The position numbers were made by a program, and so were the translations under genes. From Montifringilla adamsi (taxonomy: Eukaryota > Chordata > Aves > Passeriformes > Passeridae): DNA of 64,000 nucleotides. The notes beneath the pieces were generated by a model. The model saw only the letters and a program-made list of their open reading frames with translations, did no database searches and was not told where the DNA came from. Positions 25,877 through 36,780 of this stretch are shown piece by piece; position 1 is the stretch's first letter, and the number at the start of each line of letters is the position of its first letter. The DNA lies in contig JAGGNK010008337.1 of the NCBI GenBank assembly GCA_017590115.1, forward strand, positions 930,001-994,000, read 5' to 3'.

Positions 25877-26383
25877 ACGGCCCCGGGCGCGGAGGCTCCG
25901 CGGCGCTGGCCGGCAGCCGCAGGTACCGCACGCGTGCCCCCGGAGGATGCCCGCGCCGGCGCGCCTCTGTTTACTACGCGCATTGGAAAGGGCGAGGAGG
26001 AAATCCCCCTTCCCCCGTGTGCTCCCGGGCTCCCGCCAGGCCTGCTGCTCTCCACGCTGCCAAAGGGAGAACGGCGATGTTGCGGAGGCCGCTGGAGGGT
26101 TCCCAAAGTCTCGCAGTTTTTGTCTCAGAATTACAGTTGGACTCGTTGAGGTTTGTTTGGAGTGAGCCTTGCAGGAGCTCAGCGCACGGGCGCTCTGGAG
26201 CGGGGATTCCCTCTGGCCATATCCCCCGGCCAGCCCTTTCACAGCTGTCCCTGTCTACAGACCGCTGCCATGGGCTGCCCTGGTGCCCGCCCTGTGCTCC
26301 CCTCTTTCTGTCACCGTGTGCCCCGTCTCAGCTTTCCCCATCTCCTCATAAATTCACAAGAAATGTTTTCCCCCGCGTCAAGG

Positions 26384-26435
<52 letters not shown>

Positions 26436-26436
26436 C
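26384..26436. repeat. Poly(A) followed by (AAAAG)n
   Basis: About 30 A are followed by four AAAAG-type units. An ATAAAT lies about 30 bases to the left, so a retroposed 3' tail was considered, but no flanking duplication or source transcript is visible. It is treated as a microsatellite. Confidence 0.85.
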
Positions 26437-28981
26437 GTGAAACGCCCACAAAACCAAACAAATTGCTGAGCTTTACAGGCAAAGCAGGTTCCCCATCCCT
26501 GTTCGCCTGCAGCCCGCCCTCTTGGACTTTGTTAGCGAGCTGTGGAGCTGGGACATGTGGGACTGCTCTGAGGGGACACTGACACCAGAGCTGGTGTTGG
26601 GAGAGGCAGCAAGCTGCAGATAAGAAGTTATCCAGGATGAGTTGGGGAAACTGTGGAGGAAAATCTGAAATAGTTCTGCTAGTCACAAAACGGACGTTGC
26701 ATTGCCATGGACTACTCGAGCCAGTAACGCAGTAGCCAAGATCTCAGGCTATATTATCCTGTAACATACACTGCACAAATCCAAGCTTGGAATGAGAGCC
26801 CCCATCCCGACACCAGTGCTAGGATGTGATTAAAAAAATATTCTGCCTTCAAGAGCCGCCACCGTGCTCCTATGGAAGAAGCAAGCAAAGGGGGGACTGA
26901 GAGCACGAGCAAGGATGGCACGCGATTCCAGGGACAGCCTGTCAGCAGAGCAGACCTGCGCTCTGGGGGGCTCCTGTAGCCAGGCAAGTGCTGCGTTCAG
27001 CAGATGTTTGTACTGCTGGGGTAGCCTCAGTTAGAAATTCCTCATGGGCACGGTGGCAGAGGCAGGGCTTTAGAAGTCCACGAAGGGCAGCGAGGCTGCA
27101 GCCAGGGCTGGGGTGGGCGTATCACGCAAAGGAGGTGCAGGAAGGAAATAACAAAGGAACCTGGATGAGAAGCACGTGAGCTGGACGAAGGCCAGTATTG
27201 CTGGCAGGGCTAAAGGGATCTAGTTAGCAGGATATGGGAGCAGCAATTACAGCCATTAAAGATGGAGGGTATCGGCTTGAATGTCGGATGGACGGGGGTT
27301 AGGGAAGAGGGTTTTTTTGTTTGTGGTTCCAAAGTGTTTGTTTCTAAATGAATGGGAGATGGATGCATTTATGTGTACACAAATGAAATGCTCCATGTCC
27401 TTTTCATTGCTTTCTTTTCCTTTGTTTTTTTTCTCTTGTTGCCATTGGGCTGTATGTAAATTAAGTAAGTTATTATATAAGTAGTAACAAAAAAGTATTT
27501 TAATTCCAGTGAGACATAATCAGTTGCTCGATAGAAAACAGTATTGGATTCTCCTTAGGAATCCCTGTGTGGTTTCTCTTCAGATCTGTAGAGCTGGCAG
27601 AGTCTGTAAGCACTGACATTGTTATTCTGGTCCATAACTCTATCTGGCTTTTCCCATGATTTCTTATTTCCTTTTCCCCAGAAATGGCTTCTACGTGACT
27701 ATAGGTCATGGCTGCCTGCCTGTGCGAGGAGATTTTATTCCAGGGTAAAACTAGGCCTATTATCTTCATTACTGCTGTTCTTAAAACAGCTTTAGCAAAA
27801 TGTAGGGACCTGAAACATTTGGGTAACTGCATGAAATGCTGGCAAGCAGTGGCATCTCAGAATTAGTGGAAGTGTAGTTTCTTTAGAAAAAGCTGCTCTT
27901 TGTTCTTTCCCAAGCACGTCTTCCCCTTCCGCTGTCACTCCCTGACCTGGCTTGTTCACTGAAAGAAGGGCAGTCAGCAAAGGAACCCATGTCAGGACCC
28001 TGGGTCTGCGAGGAAACAGAGGTACTGACAATGTCAAGGGTTTTTCACAATGAAAGGTGTTTAAAATGACAGAAAGCAAGGCCATACGAAGGGTCTGACA
28101 CTCCCCACACAGCTGCAAATGGCTGGGTCAGGCCTCTGTCTCAAGATTAATTCCCACTTCTGTGAATTTTATTGTGGTACAACTCTGTTTACACATTTGG
28201 ACTTGTAAAGGCAGCACAACTGATGACAACAGTTAGATCTTTGTTTCTGCCCTGATTCCCTCCTGACTTCAGCAGTCAGTGTGACTTGCCTTGTTAGGGA
28301 TAAGTAAGGAGTGAATCCGAGAACCTCTGAATTTCCAGCTAGTTCTTAGGCTGACTTGCTGCCTTGCTGTGGACAACATACAGCTGTCCTGTTTAATTTT
28401 CTTCCAACAGGACAACATTTGTTAGTTATAGCTTTAGGAGCATAAATATAAACATATGCAAATACTAAAGATTTCACCCTCATGACTTAGCAAAAAAGAT
28501 TTAGGGAAAGATGAACTGTGCCACCAGTTCATATCAGGTGAAAACAACATGTCCCAGGAAACACAGCAGAACAGTCCTAACCTCTGCAGCAATCAGCTGA
28601 AACCTGCTGCATTTAAAATGGCTGTCTCGTAAAGCTAAAGTGCCACCTCACCTGATTATAGTTAGCAAAAAACTAGAGCTGCCTTCACAGGAACCCACTC
28701 AAGCTGCAGCATATTCAGAGTGAAAAATAATTTTCCAAAGACACTGAAATGTTGGTAAAGTGTTATTTCCAGTGTTATTTCTTCTCTGATACAAGGGTGC
28801 AGGACATTTCATAATCACAGCCCCACTAGGTCTTAGAATATCCACCCAAAGGAATTTATTCTTAGTGGTTTATTTTTGGGCTGTGTAAAGCAAAATTTTC
28901 CTTGGACTTCAGCGTGTGCAGGCAATAGGCATAGAAATATTGTGGGTATTGGAGTGTGATCCTGCAAAATTCAGTGAGAGT

Positions 28982-29016
28982 GGTTCTGTGCCATTAGAGA
29001 GGTTCTGTGCCATTAG
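28982..29016. repeat. Short tandem duplication, 19-base period
   Basis: GGTTCTGTGCCATTAG occurs twice, with starts 19 bases apart and no mismatch. Probably a small replication-slippage duplication. Confidence 0.9.
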
Positions 29017-32000
29017 TTCACAGCCAATCTGACAGATCCCATGGTGATCTAACCTATGTGTGCATCTCACTGATTTATGCCACCTCTTGGTCGGGCTATT
29101 GATTATTTTATTTCTCACCATGGCTGTTCTAGCTGCATGCGTTGACACCGAATGCTAAGGTTAGTTTCACGTGCGCAATTAATTGCCATTAGAAGTGTGG
29201 TTTATGAAGCTGGGCTCGGTGCTGCACTCGGCAGCTCCGGTGCATGTAGCTGCACGGATTTACATCCCCAGGGTCCCCAGGGAGAGCTTGGCTGCTGCCC
29301 TGCTGCCACAAGGCTCTGCTGGCCGTGTTATCATCTGCCGCTAATGGTGCTGCGGTTGGTATTGATGGGGAAAGTGGCTCCGCGGAGTCGATAGCAAAGC
29401 AGCCACTTAGGGCAGTCATTTTCCAGGTCTGGGCATCTGCAATGCAAAAAGGGTGATCAAATGGTCACTCCAGGGGCAAATTGCAGGCTGAGTAGACGGA
29501 CAATTTTCAGATCAAAAAAAGATCTGGGGTGAATAATTTTGATTAAAAGTACTTTTGAATTTTTTCGTGATTGTTTTTGTGAACATTGCTGGGCCATTTT
29601 GTTGCAGCTTGAGGCAGACAGCAAGCTTGGAATATTTTAGTCTGGTAGTTAAAATTTTGGCAAAATACTGGAAGTCTTGGCAGTTTTAACTGTAGATGTC
29701 TCTACCAGCTCTCCCTTGCAAAATGTTCAGCTATACAAATATTTTGGTTAGGCAGGACGCAGCAAAATGAAAGAGATTTTGGTCTCGGAACTGTCCTTTT
29801 TTGTAGGTTTTTGCTCAAGATGATTAACTTTCCACGCCTTTAAATACCATTCTGTTCCAGACCTTTGTGGTCCCAATCATTTGTATCAGCTGTGATCCCT
29901 TTGTTTTGTGCACCCATATCCCACCAAATGCTTTGATTTAGAAAAAGCTGAGGTTACTTTACTGAAAGCTGGCTCTCTGAAGAAGCAACATTTTCTTCAG
30001 TATCAGATCTTTGATTTATTATAAAATAAAATTATCTGTGATCATTTTTCAAAAAGACTGTTAGCTTCCTTCTGGGCTTTTCAGGGAGCTACACATACAA
30101 AGATTGATACAATAGGAATGAGTGGGAACAAAGGGAATGTTTTTCCTCTGCCCACAATATAATATTAATGACAGACATCGCAATTATTATTTTTGAGGTC
30201 TTTCTTATTAAAAGGAGTATATATTACTAATCAAGAGTGCCATAGTGGATCTATTCAGGATGCTAATTAGGCTCTTCATTGTGCTGGGATATATTTATCC
30301 TCAGGCTTGTGCTCCAGGTCTTCTGAATGCAGCTCTACAGAAGCACAGGGCTTGAGAAGAGTTCCTCCAGAAGCTGCATAATGCAGCAGGGAGGGAAGCA
30401 GAGCTTTCAGGGTAATGCTGCTAATAAGATTGTGTTTTTCCGTTTGGATGTTAGGGGAAGAAAAGGTTCAGTTTCTTTGCCTGATTTAATGACAAGAAAT
30501 TTAATTTAGCGTTGAACAATACTTTTTGTATCTTTTAAGGTACCAGTAAGGTATCTCCACCTTCCAAAGAAATGGTATCAGTATCAAAAATAGCACAGTA
30601 CTACTCAGCCTTTCAGACAAGGAGCCAGTCAGGGTTTATATGTGCAAGACAAGGGGCTCTGTCCTTCGTCAGCATCCCTGTCCCCATCCACCATGACCTG
30701 AACAAGATTTGTTGCTGCCAGACTTTGCTACATGCCAGGTTCAGCAGCCCAAGGAGGGAGCCCTGGGGCTCCTTTCTCACTTCTGGGAGCTCATTCCTCA
30801 TTCCTGTCTGTAGAAGAGCAAAGCCCCAGTGCAATGAGAGCGTGCTTTCACCTCCAGTCTCACCCTCTGTGTATTTACATGGCCAATGAGACAACCTGCC
30901 TGCTGAGCTCTCAAACCCGCTTCTGCTCCCCCTCCTCAGCTGAGTGTCTGCAGGGCTGCAAATCAAGTTGACTTTTGCCTAAGTGTTCAGGAGAGCTGAA
31001 AGGGGGTTGGCATTGCCTGCAAGGAAATCGTGAGAGTATTGGCACAACCAGGCTGAAACAACAGCACTCAGTGTTGTAAATGATGCATAGAAAGACAAGC
31101 AGGTTATGTAAAAAATGCTCTTTGAAAATTGTAAAGGAAAACTTATTAATAAACTGTAACAAATCTGTGCTCACTCAGAAGTACTCTGCTTTAAATATTA
31201 ATGCAAAATGCAAGAAGTTTTCAGTTCAGGATTTTTCTGTCTAAAGAAAGACTTTAAAGAAGTCACAGAAGACAAAAGCAGTCCAACCCATGAACCTTCC
31301 TGTGTGACTTTTAGTTCTGTAGTTGACAGCCCTTTGTTTTCAGTCCCATCAGATGCTTTTTTAAACCCATTTTCCTAATATCTAACCACTTGTGATTTGT
31401 TTATAATGATGGAGTTAAAAAAATTCACCATCAGTGAATTTCAGTTCCAAAGTTGCTCTCTAACATCAGCAGCAAGTTTTTGCATTAGCCCTCCAATGTA
31501 AACAGTGAAGTCTAGGGACTCTTCAGCTTGTGGGGTTGGTGCTTTTATCATGGATTGTATGACACAGTGCTTGCAGTGGAGGGTCCCTTCCAAATATTCC
31601 TGTATCTGCTTCTCTTCCGTTAGATCTTCTAGGAGAAGTACCTTAACCAATAGCATCACTCTGTTTGTTTCCTCTCCTATAGACATGTTCCTGTTCTTCC
31701 TTTCCCAGGGCTCACGTTGTTTTCTCTTAAAACTTCTCTGAGTTGTTGGATGATGTGGCTGGATTACTAAGGTGCAGAAGGCATTTAAATGTCACCTGAG
31801 TCTGTATTTGTACAATGCAAGTTCAGGTGCTTATGGAGTGTCCAGAGGCTTTCCTCACTGCTTTGACATCAGAGATGGCCCTTGAAAATGGCAGTGTGTG
31901 TAGTCAGACCATGATCCTGGACAGAACAGTGAATAAACAAAAGAAATCATATCAGCACACTGTCTGAATGGCCGTGATATTTCAATTCTTCTGCCACTTG

Positions 32001-32759
32001 TCATGTTTCTGCTCTGGTACCATTGTAGAAAGTCAGGTGGCCTGGCCTGTCTTTGCTCCCCAGCCAGGGGAGGGGGACAAGCCCCCTGGGAGCCAGCCAG
32101 CCGTGTTTTGTGTGACAGCGAGCTCTGCTGTGCACTTCACCTGACAGCAGCCAGGGGCAAGGCTGTCTGCTGGTGAAAAGAGAGGGTGGAAGGGCAGGGC
32201 AGGGCACCTGTGTGCCAGAGGGGCCCAAGGATATTAATGCCGCCCACTGCTGAGCCATCTGCAGGTTATTACATGACTTGACGGACAGTCAGTTATTAGA
32301 AAGGAGTCACACCAAGTCCACTGCGTGGGCTTAAGCACATCTCCTCCTGCTATGCCTGTTATTTAGCTCTTCCCTGTACTTCCAGCATTTGTTTTTAATT
32401 CATATACTGACAGTGACACATGGCAGGAGTCCACAAATGCATAAGATAGCAGCTGGTTGAGCCCCAAAGGAACTGTCTTTTGGCAATAAATCCGAGCAGC
32501 AGACAGCAAACCACACTTTGATAGGTACAGAGCAGGTTGGTCTCTTGAATGCTTATGTACCTGCTTGCTGCAGGGCATGCACATTGCCCAGGCAGCACCA
32601 GTGCAACATCAGTGCCCTGCCAAAGCAGTCTCTGGGGACCAGTAAGGTGAGGTTCACACAAGGTCCACCAGGTTAGCACAGGGGAACTGCAGTTACCCTC
32701 CTCCTCCCTCCTTTCGACATGAGTTGTTGCCACATCCATAATTAAACTGCAGCTGAATA

Positions 32760-32790
32760 ATTCAGAGTCTATTCAGAGTCTATTCAGATT
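32760..32790. repeat. Short tandem repeat, 11-base period
   Basis: ATTCAGAGTCT (first base at 32,760) occurs twice, followed by a partial third copy, ATTCAGATT. Confidence 0.9.
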
Positions 32791-34772
32791 GTCTATTGTC
32801 TGGTGCTGAGCAGGGGATGACTGTCTGCAGCAGCACACAATACACAACAATGCTGCAATGTAATATTCTTGCTAACTCCAAGGGTAACTTCCTTTACTAC
32901 AGAGCTGCCTTTGGAGCTTTCTTTGTTTGGTTGGTTTGGGGTTTTTGTGCTTCCTCCCTTCTCTATGCTAATACTGGCCACAGCTGTGGATCTTGAGGTG
33001 TCAGTGACCAAGCTGCCCTTGCCATAAAGAGGGGAGCAGTCTCCAGTATCAGGCTGGTAAAGAGCTTCCTTCCCACATCACCTGGCCAACACGCTGCATC
33101 AGAAAAACAAGGTGGTGTCCTTACTAGCAGCCTTGTTCAGGCATGCCGTGGGGAGGTGCTGGATTTCTCCTGTGTGACAGGGCCTAAGGAGCTGACAGTG
33201 GATGGGCTTGAAGGAGCTGGAAAGGGGCTTTGTGACTGCAGCCAGGAGGACCTGGCATGCAAAGGGAGGTTCCCACTTGTCTCAAGTACGAGCTGCTGGG
33301 AGAGGCACAATCTTCACCAGTCTTCACCCCCACCACTGCCCCGGTGGGGGGTGTTTCCCCAGGACCTGATCCTGCTTGTCAGCTTGACCCCAGGCTGGAG
33401 GGTAGGATACACTCACTAAAATTCATCATTGCCAGCCTCAGAACATATTCAAAACAGATAGTAAATACATTGGTTCTGTCTTTCTTTTTCTGGCATCCTC
33501 CACTCCTCCTCACTTTCCTTCCCCTATGTGTTGCTGCCGCTGCCTCCCCCAAGCCTTTCCCCACGTTCTGCTCTCCCGGCAAAGGCAGGGGCTCTCCCTG
33601 AGGAGCAGTGGGTCTGCCCCAGCAGCACACAGGGATTTGCAGCAGCACGACCAGGCACTCACTGGCTGTGAGGAGCAGAGACAGGCACCGAGTCACCTGG
33701 GCTCAGCAGAGCCTGGGTCAGAGCACAGGGCATGCCAAGCAAGCAGCTCTGAGCAAATGAAGTCAAGGAAATGATTGACGCAATTTCACCAGTTCCACCA
33801 GTTCTGCTGAGGATGGATTTGGCCCAAGGAAACAGCAGGAGGGCAGCACATGGAAAAGTCAGACCCTGGGGACCAGAGAGCTGAGCTCCACAAGCCTCTC
33901 TGACGAGGCTGTGCACACACAAGAACAGCCATGCAGCTCACAACTGCTCATCTTCTGTTCTCCAGCTCTGTAGTATCACTCTTCAGACTAAAACCTTAAT
34001 GAGTGCTTGCCAAGTTCTTGTAATCACACCAAATTTCATAATTTAAAATGTTTTGAAGCTCCAGAGAAAAAATGTACATCAGTGGGAACCAGCCATCTGG
34101 AAAGCTTTGGAGTCTTTTTTTGCTCATTTGTTTGTTTGCAATTCAGCTATTCCAGTACCGTAAGGGTAGTTTAGTTATTTATTTAATTTTAAAGTTTTTA
34201 GGTTACAACATGAGTTTTAACTAAGAGATGAAGGCACAACTCAAGTGGGGATAATCCACCACTATGAAAGGTAAATGATTCCTGAATGATGAATGAGGTT
34301 TGTGGTTATGCCAAGGTATGGTCCATACTGTTAAAACCCATTACTTCCTGATGCTCTTTGCATAATAATTTCTTGTAATGCCATTTTTCTCTTGCCTCTG
34401 AGTTGTAAGAGAGGGGTAGGGTCATAAACTTAGGGTACAAAAGAGACAGAAGCAGCCTCACCAGCCATGACCTATTGAAAGGTCAAATCATCAAAAGAAA
34501 AAGAGATAGTGATACAAAATGCCTTCAGAAAACATCCTTTGCAATATGCTATGATCCTGGCTCGGGTGCGCTGTACATTATGAAATTATGTATTACAATA
34601 TGTGCCAGCTCTGCTTTCATACAAAGTCAAAACTGCTTTAAGTGATAAGACTATCTCTTCCATTTTCACACTTTAGAAAAAATAATTATTTATCCTTGCT
34701 GAAATGAGTTTATGTACCACATTATTCCTTTCATTTTCTGGAATTTTTTTTTGTTGCTATTATTTGTTTCAG

Positions 34773-34978
34773 TGGTCCTTTTGAGGCCCCTAAACAAGAA
34801 AGTAGAGTCAGGAGAATTGAACATGAATTAAAGTGAAGGAAGAGAGAGACTAAGAAGTGAGCTATGACAGCAGAGATTACTTTGGGGAAAAGAAATCGGC
34901 ACAAGCAAAGGAAAGAATGGACACAGAGGAAGAAATAATGACAAGAGGGAAAGAGAAGACAGTAAAAGGTAAGAGGTG
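34773..34978 (+). ncRNA. Candidate noncoding exon, plus strand
   Basis: A long T-rich tract ending ATTATTTGTTTCAG precedes 206 bases that end TAAAAG|GTAAGAG. Both sites are strong and the distance is that of an ordinary internal exon. The interior is markedly purine-rich (many GAAGA/GGAA runs), as seen in exonic splicing enhancers. All three plus frames contain stops within about 20 codons, so it cannot be an internal coding exon. It could belong to a long noncoding RNA or a 5' UTR. The 142-codon minus-strand frame over it is a shadow of the purine-rich bias. There is no transcript evidence. Confidence 0.35.
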
Positions 34979-35917
34979 GCAAAATTTGTAATACTGAAGA
35001 AAAAGGTATACAGTAATGTGCTGTAGGGGAAAAAACCATTAGGCTACAGAGAAAACTGAAAAAGAAGTCAAGAGAATACACAATTTTATTCCAAAACCAA
35101 TTGAGAGGCCAATAAAGTGTCAAAGATAGAACAAAATCAAATAATCCTTTAAATGACAAGATACATGACCTTGGAGGAGAGGCAGCAGTTTTCAGGCTTT
35201 TTTCCCAGCCATGTCTCCGGCAAAAACTGGAGGTGTTGAGTAAATTTTTAATTGAGAGCGTAAATGATTTACATGTTCACAGCAATGCATCCCTCCTTCC
35301 TCTGCCACCAAGTGAAATTCTTTCTCAGCAAGCATCAAACCTTGATTTCCAATGTCATTGTCATAAATAAAGGCTAGCCCTCTAAGCTATCTCTCCTTTC
35401 TGACAGTACATTGCTTTGTGCCCACTGTCCAATTGAGAAATTTCTCTTTGAAAGTGTCTATTTTAGAGGAACGTGGCAATCCAATCAAAATAGCTGTTTA
35501 TAGCCTTAGGAGGCAAAAAAACAACTGTTAGCATTTGGATGTTTCTACAATTAATGTTCGTATGGTATTACATCTTAATGTGAATGTATTTGAATGCTTT
35601 TGGGTGCTGCATAATAAAGAGCTGGTTACTAAACTTAGCAGCACTTCATGTAGATTAGACATTATAATTGATGCTTACAGAACAGGACCCAGAGAAATGA
35701 ATTTTATGTTGCTCCAATTTCACTGGTTTAAATTAAAGAGTTACAAAAGGTCTTTATACCATGCAGGAAGAAAAAAAGTATGTGCATTCATGGGTGATGG
35801 CAAGCAATTGTGTTTATTTGTTCTCTGGAAGTGCATGGATGTCTTGTAATTCCTTACCAGGGTGAGCTCTCCCAGCTCAATTCCCTGTGCTGCAGTCTTG
35901 CTGCATCAGACTTCAGC

Positions 35918-35936
35918 CTCCTCCTCCTCCTCCTCC
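35918..35936. repeat. (CTC)n microsatellite
   Basis: Six consecutive CTC units. Confidence 0.9.
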
Positions 35937-36740
35937 CCCAGCATCCCTGGGCTCTGATATTTTCCCTGTTTCCTTGCCCTTTGCTTCAGTTTTTGAATAG
36001 TGACAGTATTACAGCCTTGAAAGATGCCCCTGTTGCAAAAAGCCAGAAGAATACTGCTCACACTGGGCTTTCCTTCAGTCCTGGAACCGCCCTTTTCCAG
36101 CCTGAGGCTTGGACATGCCATGGGTTTTGAGCTCACAATTCAGGAGCAGGAGCAGGCTGGCTTGGTTTGCCTCCTCTGGCTGGCCTCCCCAAAATCCTCA
36201 TGTACTGGTACATATTCCTCTTCCCCCTTCCTTCCCCATCCCTGCTCCTCTTCCTGCTTCATTCAGCTCTTCCAAAAATCCAAATTTTTGGGTCCCAATC
36301 TGTTCTAACACCTCTGGTTAGTCCAGGTTTTAGCAATTTTCCAGTCAAAGACTTGGGTTCATGCAGAAAGCTTGAGAGAGGAGGCTTTGCCTAGAGCAGA
36401 AATACTCTCCTTTCTTTCTCCAGAGCCTGTTCATGTGCCAAAAGCCTTTATTGATCAACCTGTATAGATCTGCTGGCACTCTGTTGTGCCTTCAGCAGAA
36501 GAAAGACTGCTAGAGGCATAAAGTGGGGATAATTCATATTAGTCAGGCTGGGAGCTGTATATTAAGATAGATAACCCAAATCATCCCAATATGATCTTCT
36601 CTACGTGGGAGACAATTTCCTGTCCAGATGCCAGACCTGAGGTCAAGCAGCGAGATTTGCACCTTCTGAGCCAGGAATGCAATTCAGCTGCAGCTGATCC
36701 ATGCCAGCCTGAGGCAGGTGGAGCAGCTGCAGGGTTGTAT

Positions 36741-36780
36741 CCAGGCACAAAGCCCTTATCCCAGGCACAAAGCCCTTATC
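36741..36780. repeat. Perfect 20-base tandem duplication
   Basis: Two identical 20-base copies of CCAGGCACAAAGCCCTTATC, back to back, without a mismatch. Their identity suggests a recent slippage event, possibly variable between individuals. Confidence 0.95.

Larger units (their letters stand above)
25560..26110 (-). promoter_or_regulatory. CpG-island promoter of gene A
   Basis: This is the most GC- and CpG-rich part of the window. It includes a strong minus-strand splice donor at 25,715, GC boxes and an inverted CCAAT box (ATTGG at 25,982-25,986, reading CCAAT on the minus strand). If minus transcription starts some 60-100 bases downstream of the CCAAT box, the start would be near 25,900, close to the assembly gap. 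Island promoters of this kind often fire in both directions; a plus-strand partner is possible, but its first exon is not evident. There is no clear TATA box. The extent is approximate. Confidence 0.75.
26437..34772. other. Intergenic DNA, no supported gene
   Basis: No recognisable coding exon. It contains a 19-base-period tandem duplication near 29.0 kb, an 11-base-period one at 32.76 kb, an AT-rich homeodomain-site-like block at 30.15-30.30 kb, and a candidate 31-base plus-strand exon at 28,273-28,303 (acceptor CTCCTGACTTCAG, donor GATAA|GTAAGG). Longer open frames, for example 117 codons at 30,613-30,966 and 114 at 32,395-32,739 on the minus strand, have no codon or domain signal. Confidence 0.5.

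Noticed and set aside
25589..26242. 217-codon minus-strand open frame over the same island
   Set aside because: It also spans the N gap and reads across the first-exon donor. The composition is low complexity (glycine, alanine, arginine, glutamate).
25246..26469. 407-codon plus-strand open frame through the CpG island
   Set aside because: It crosses the N gap, runs through CA- and GC-rich repeats and ends in the poly(A) tract coded as lysines. Other frames on both strands are open as well, which shows a lack of stops from base composition, not a gene.
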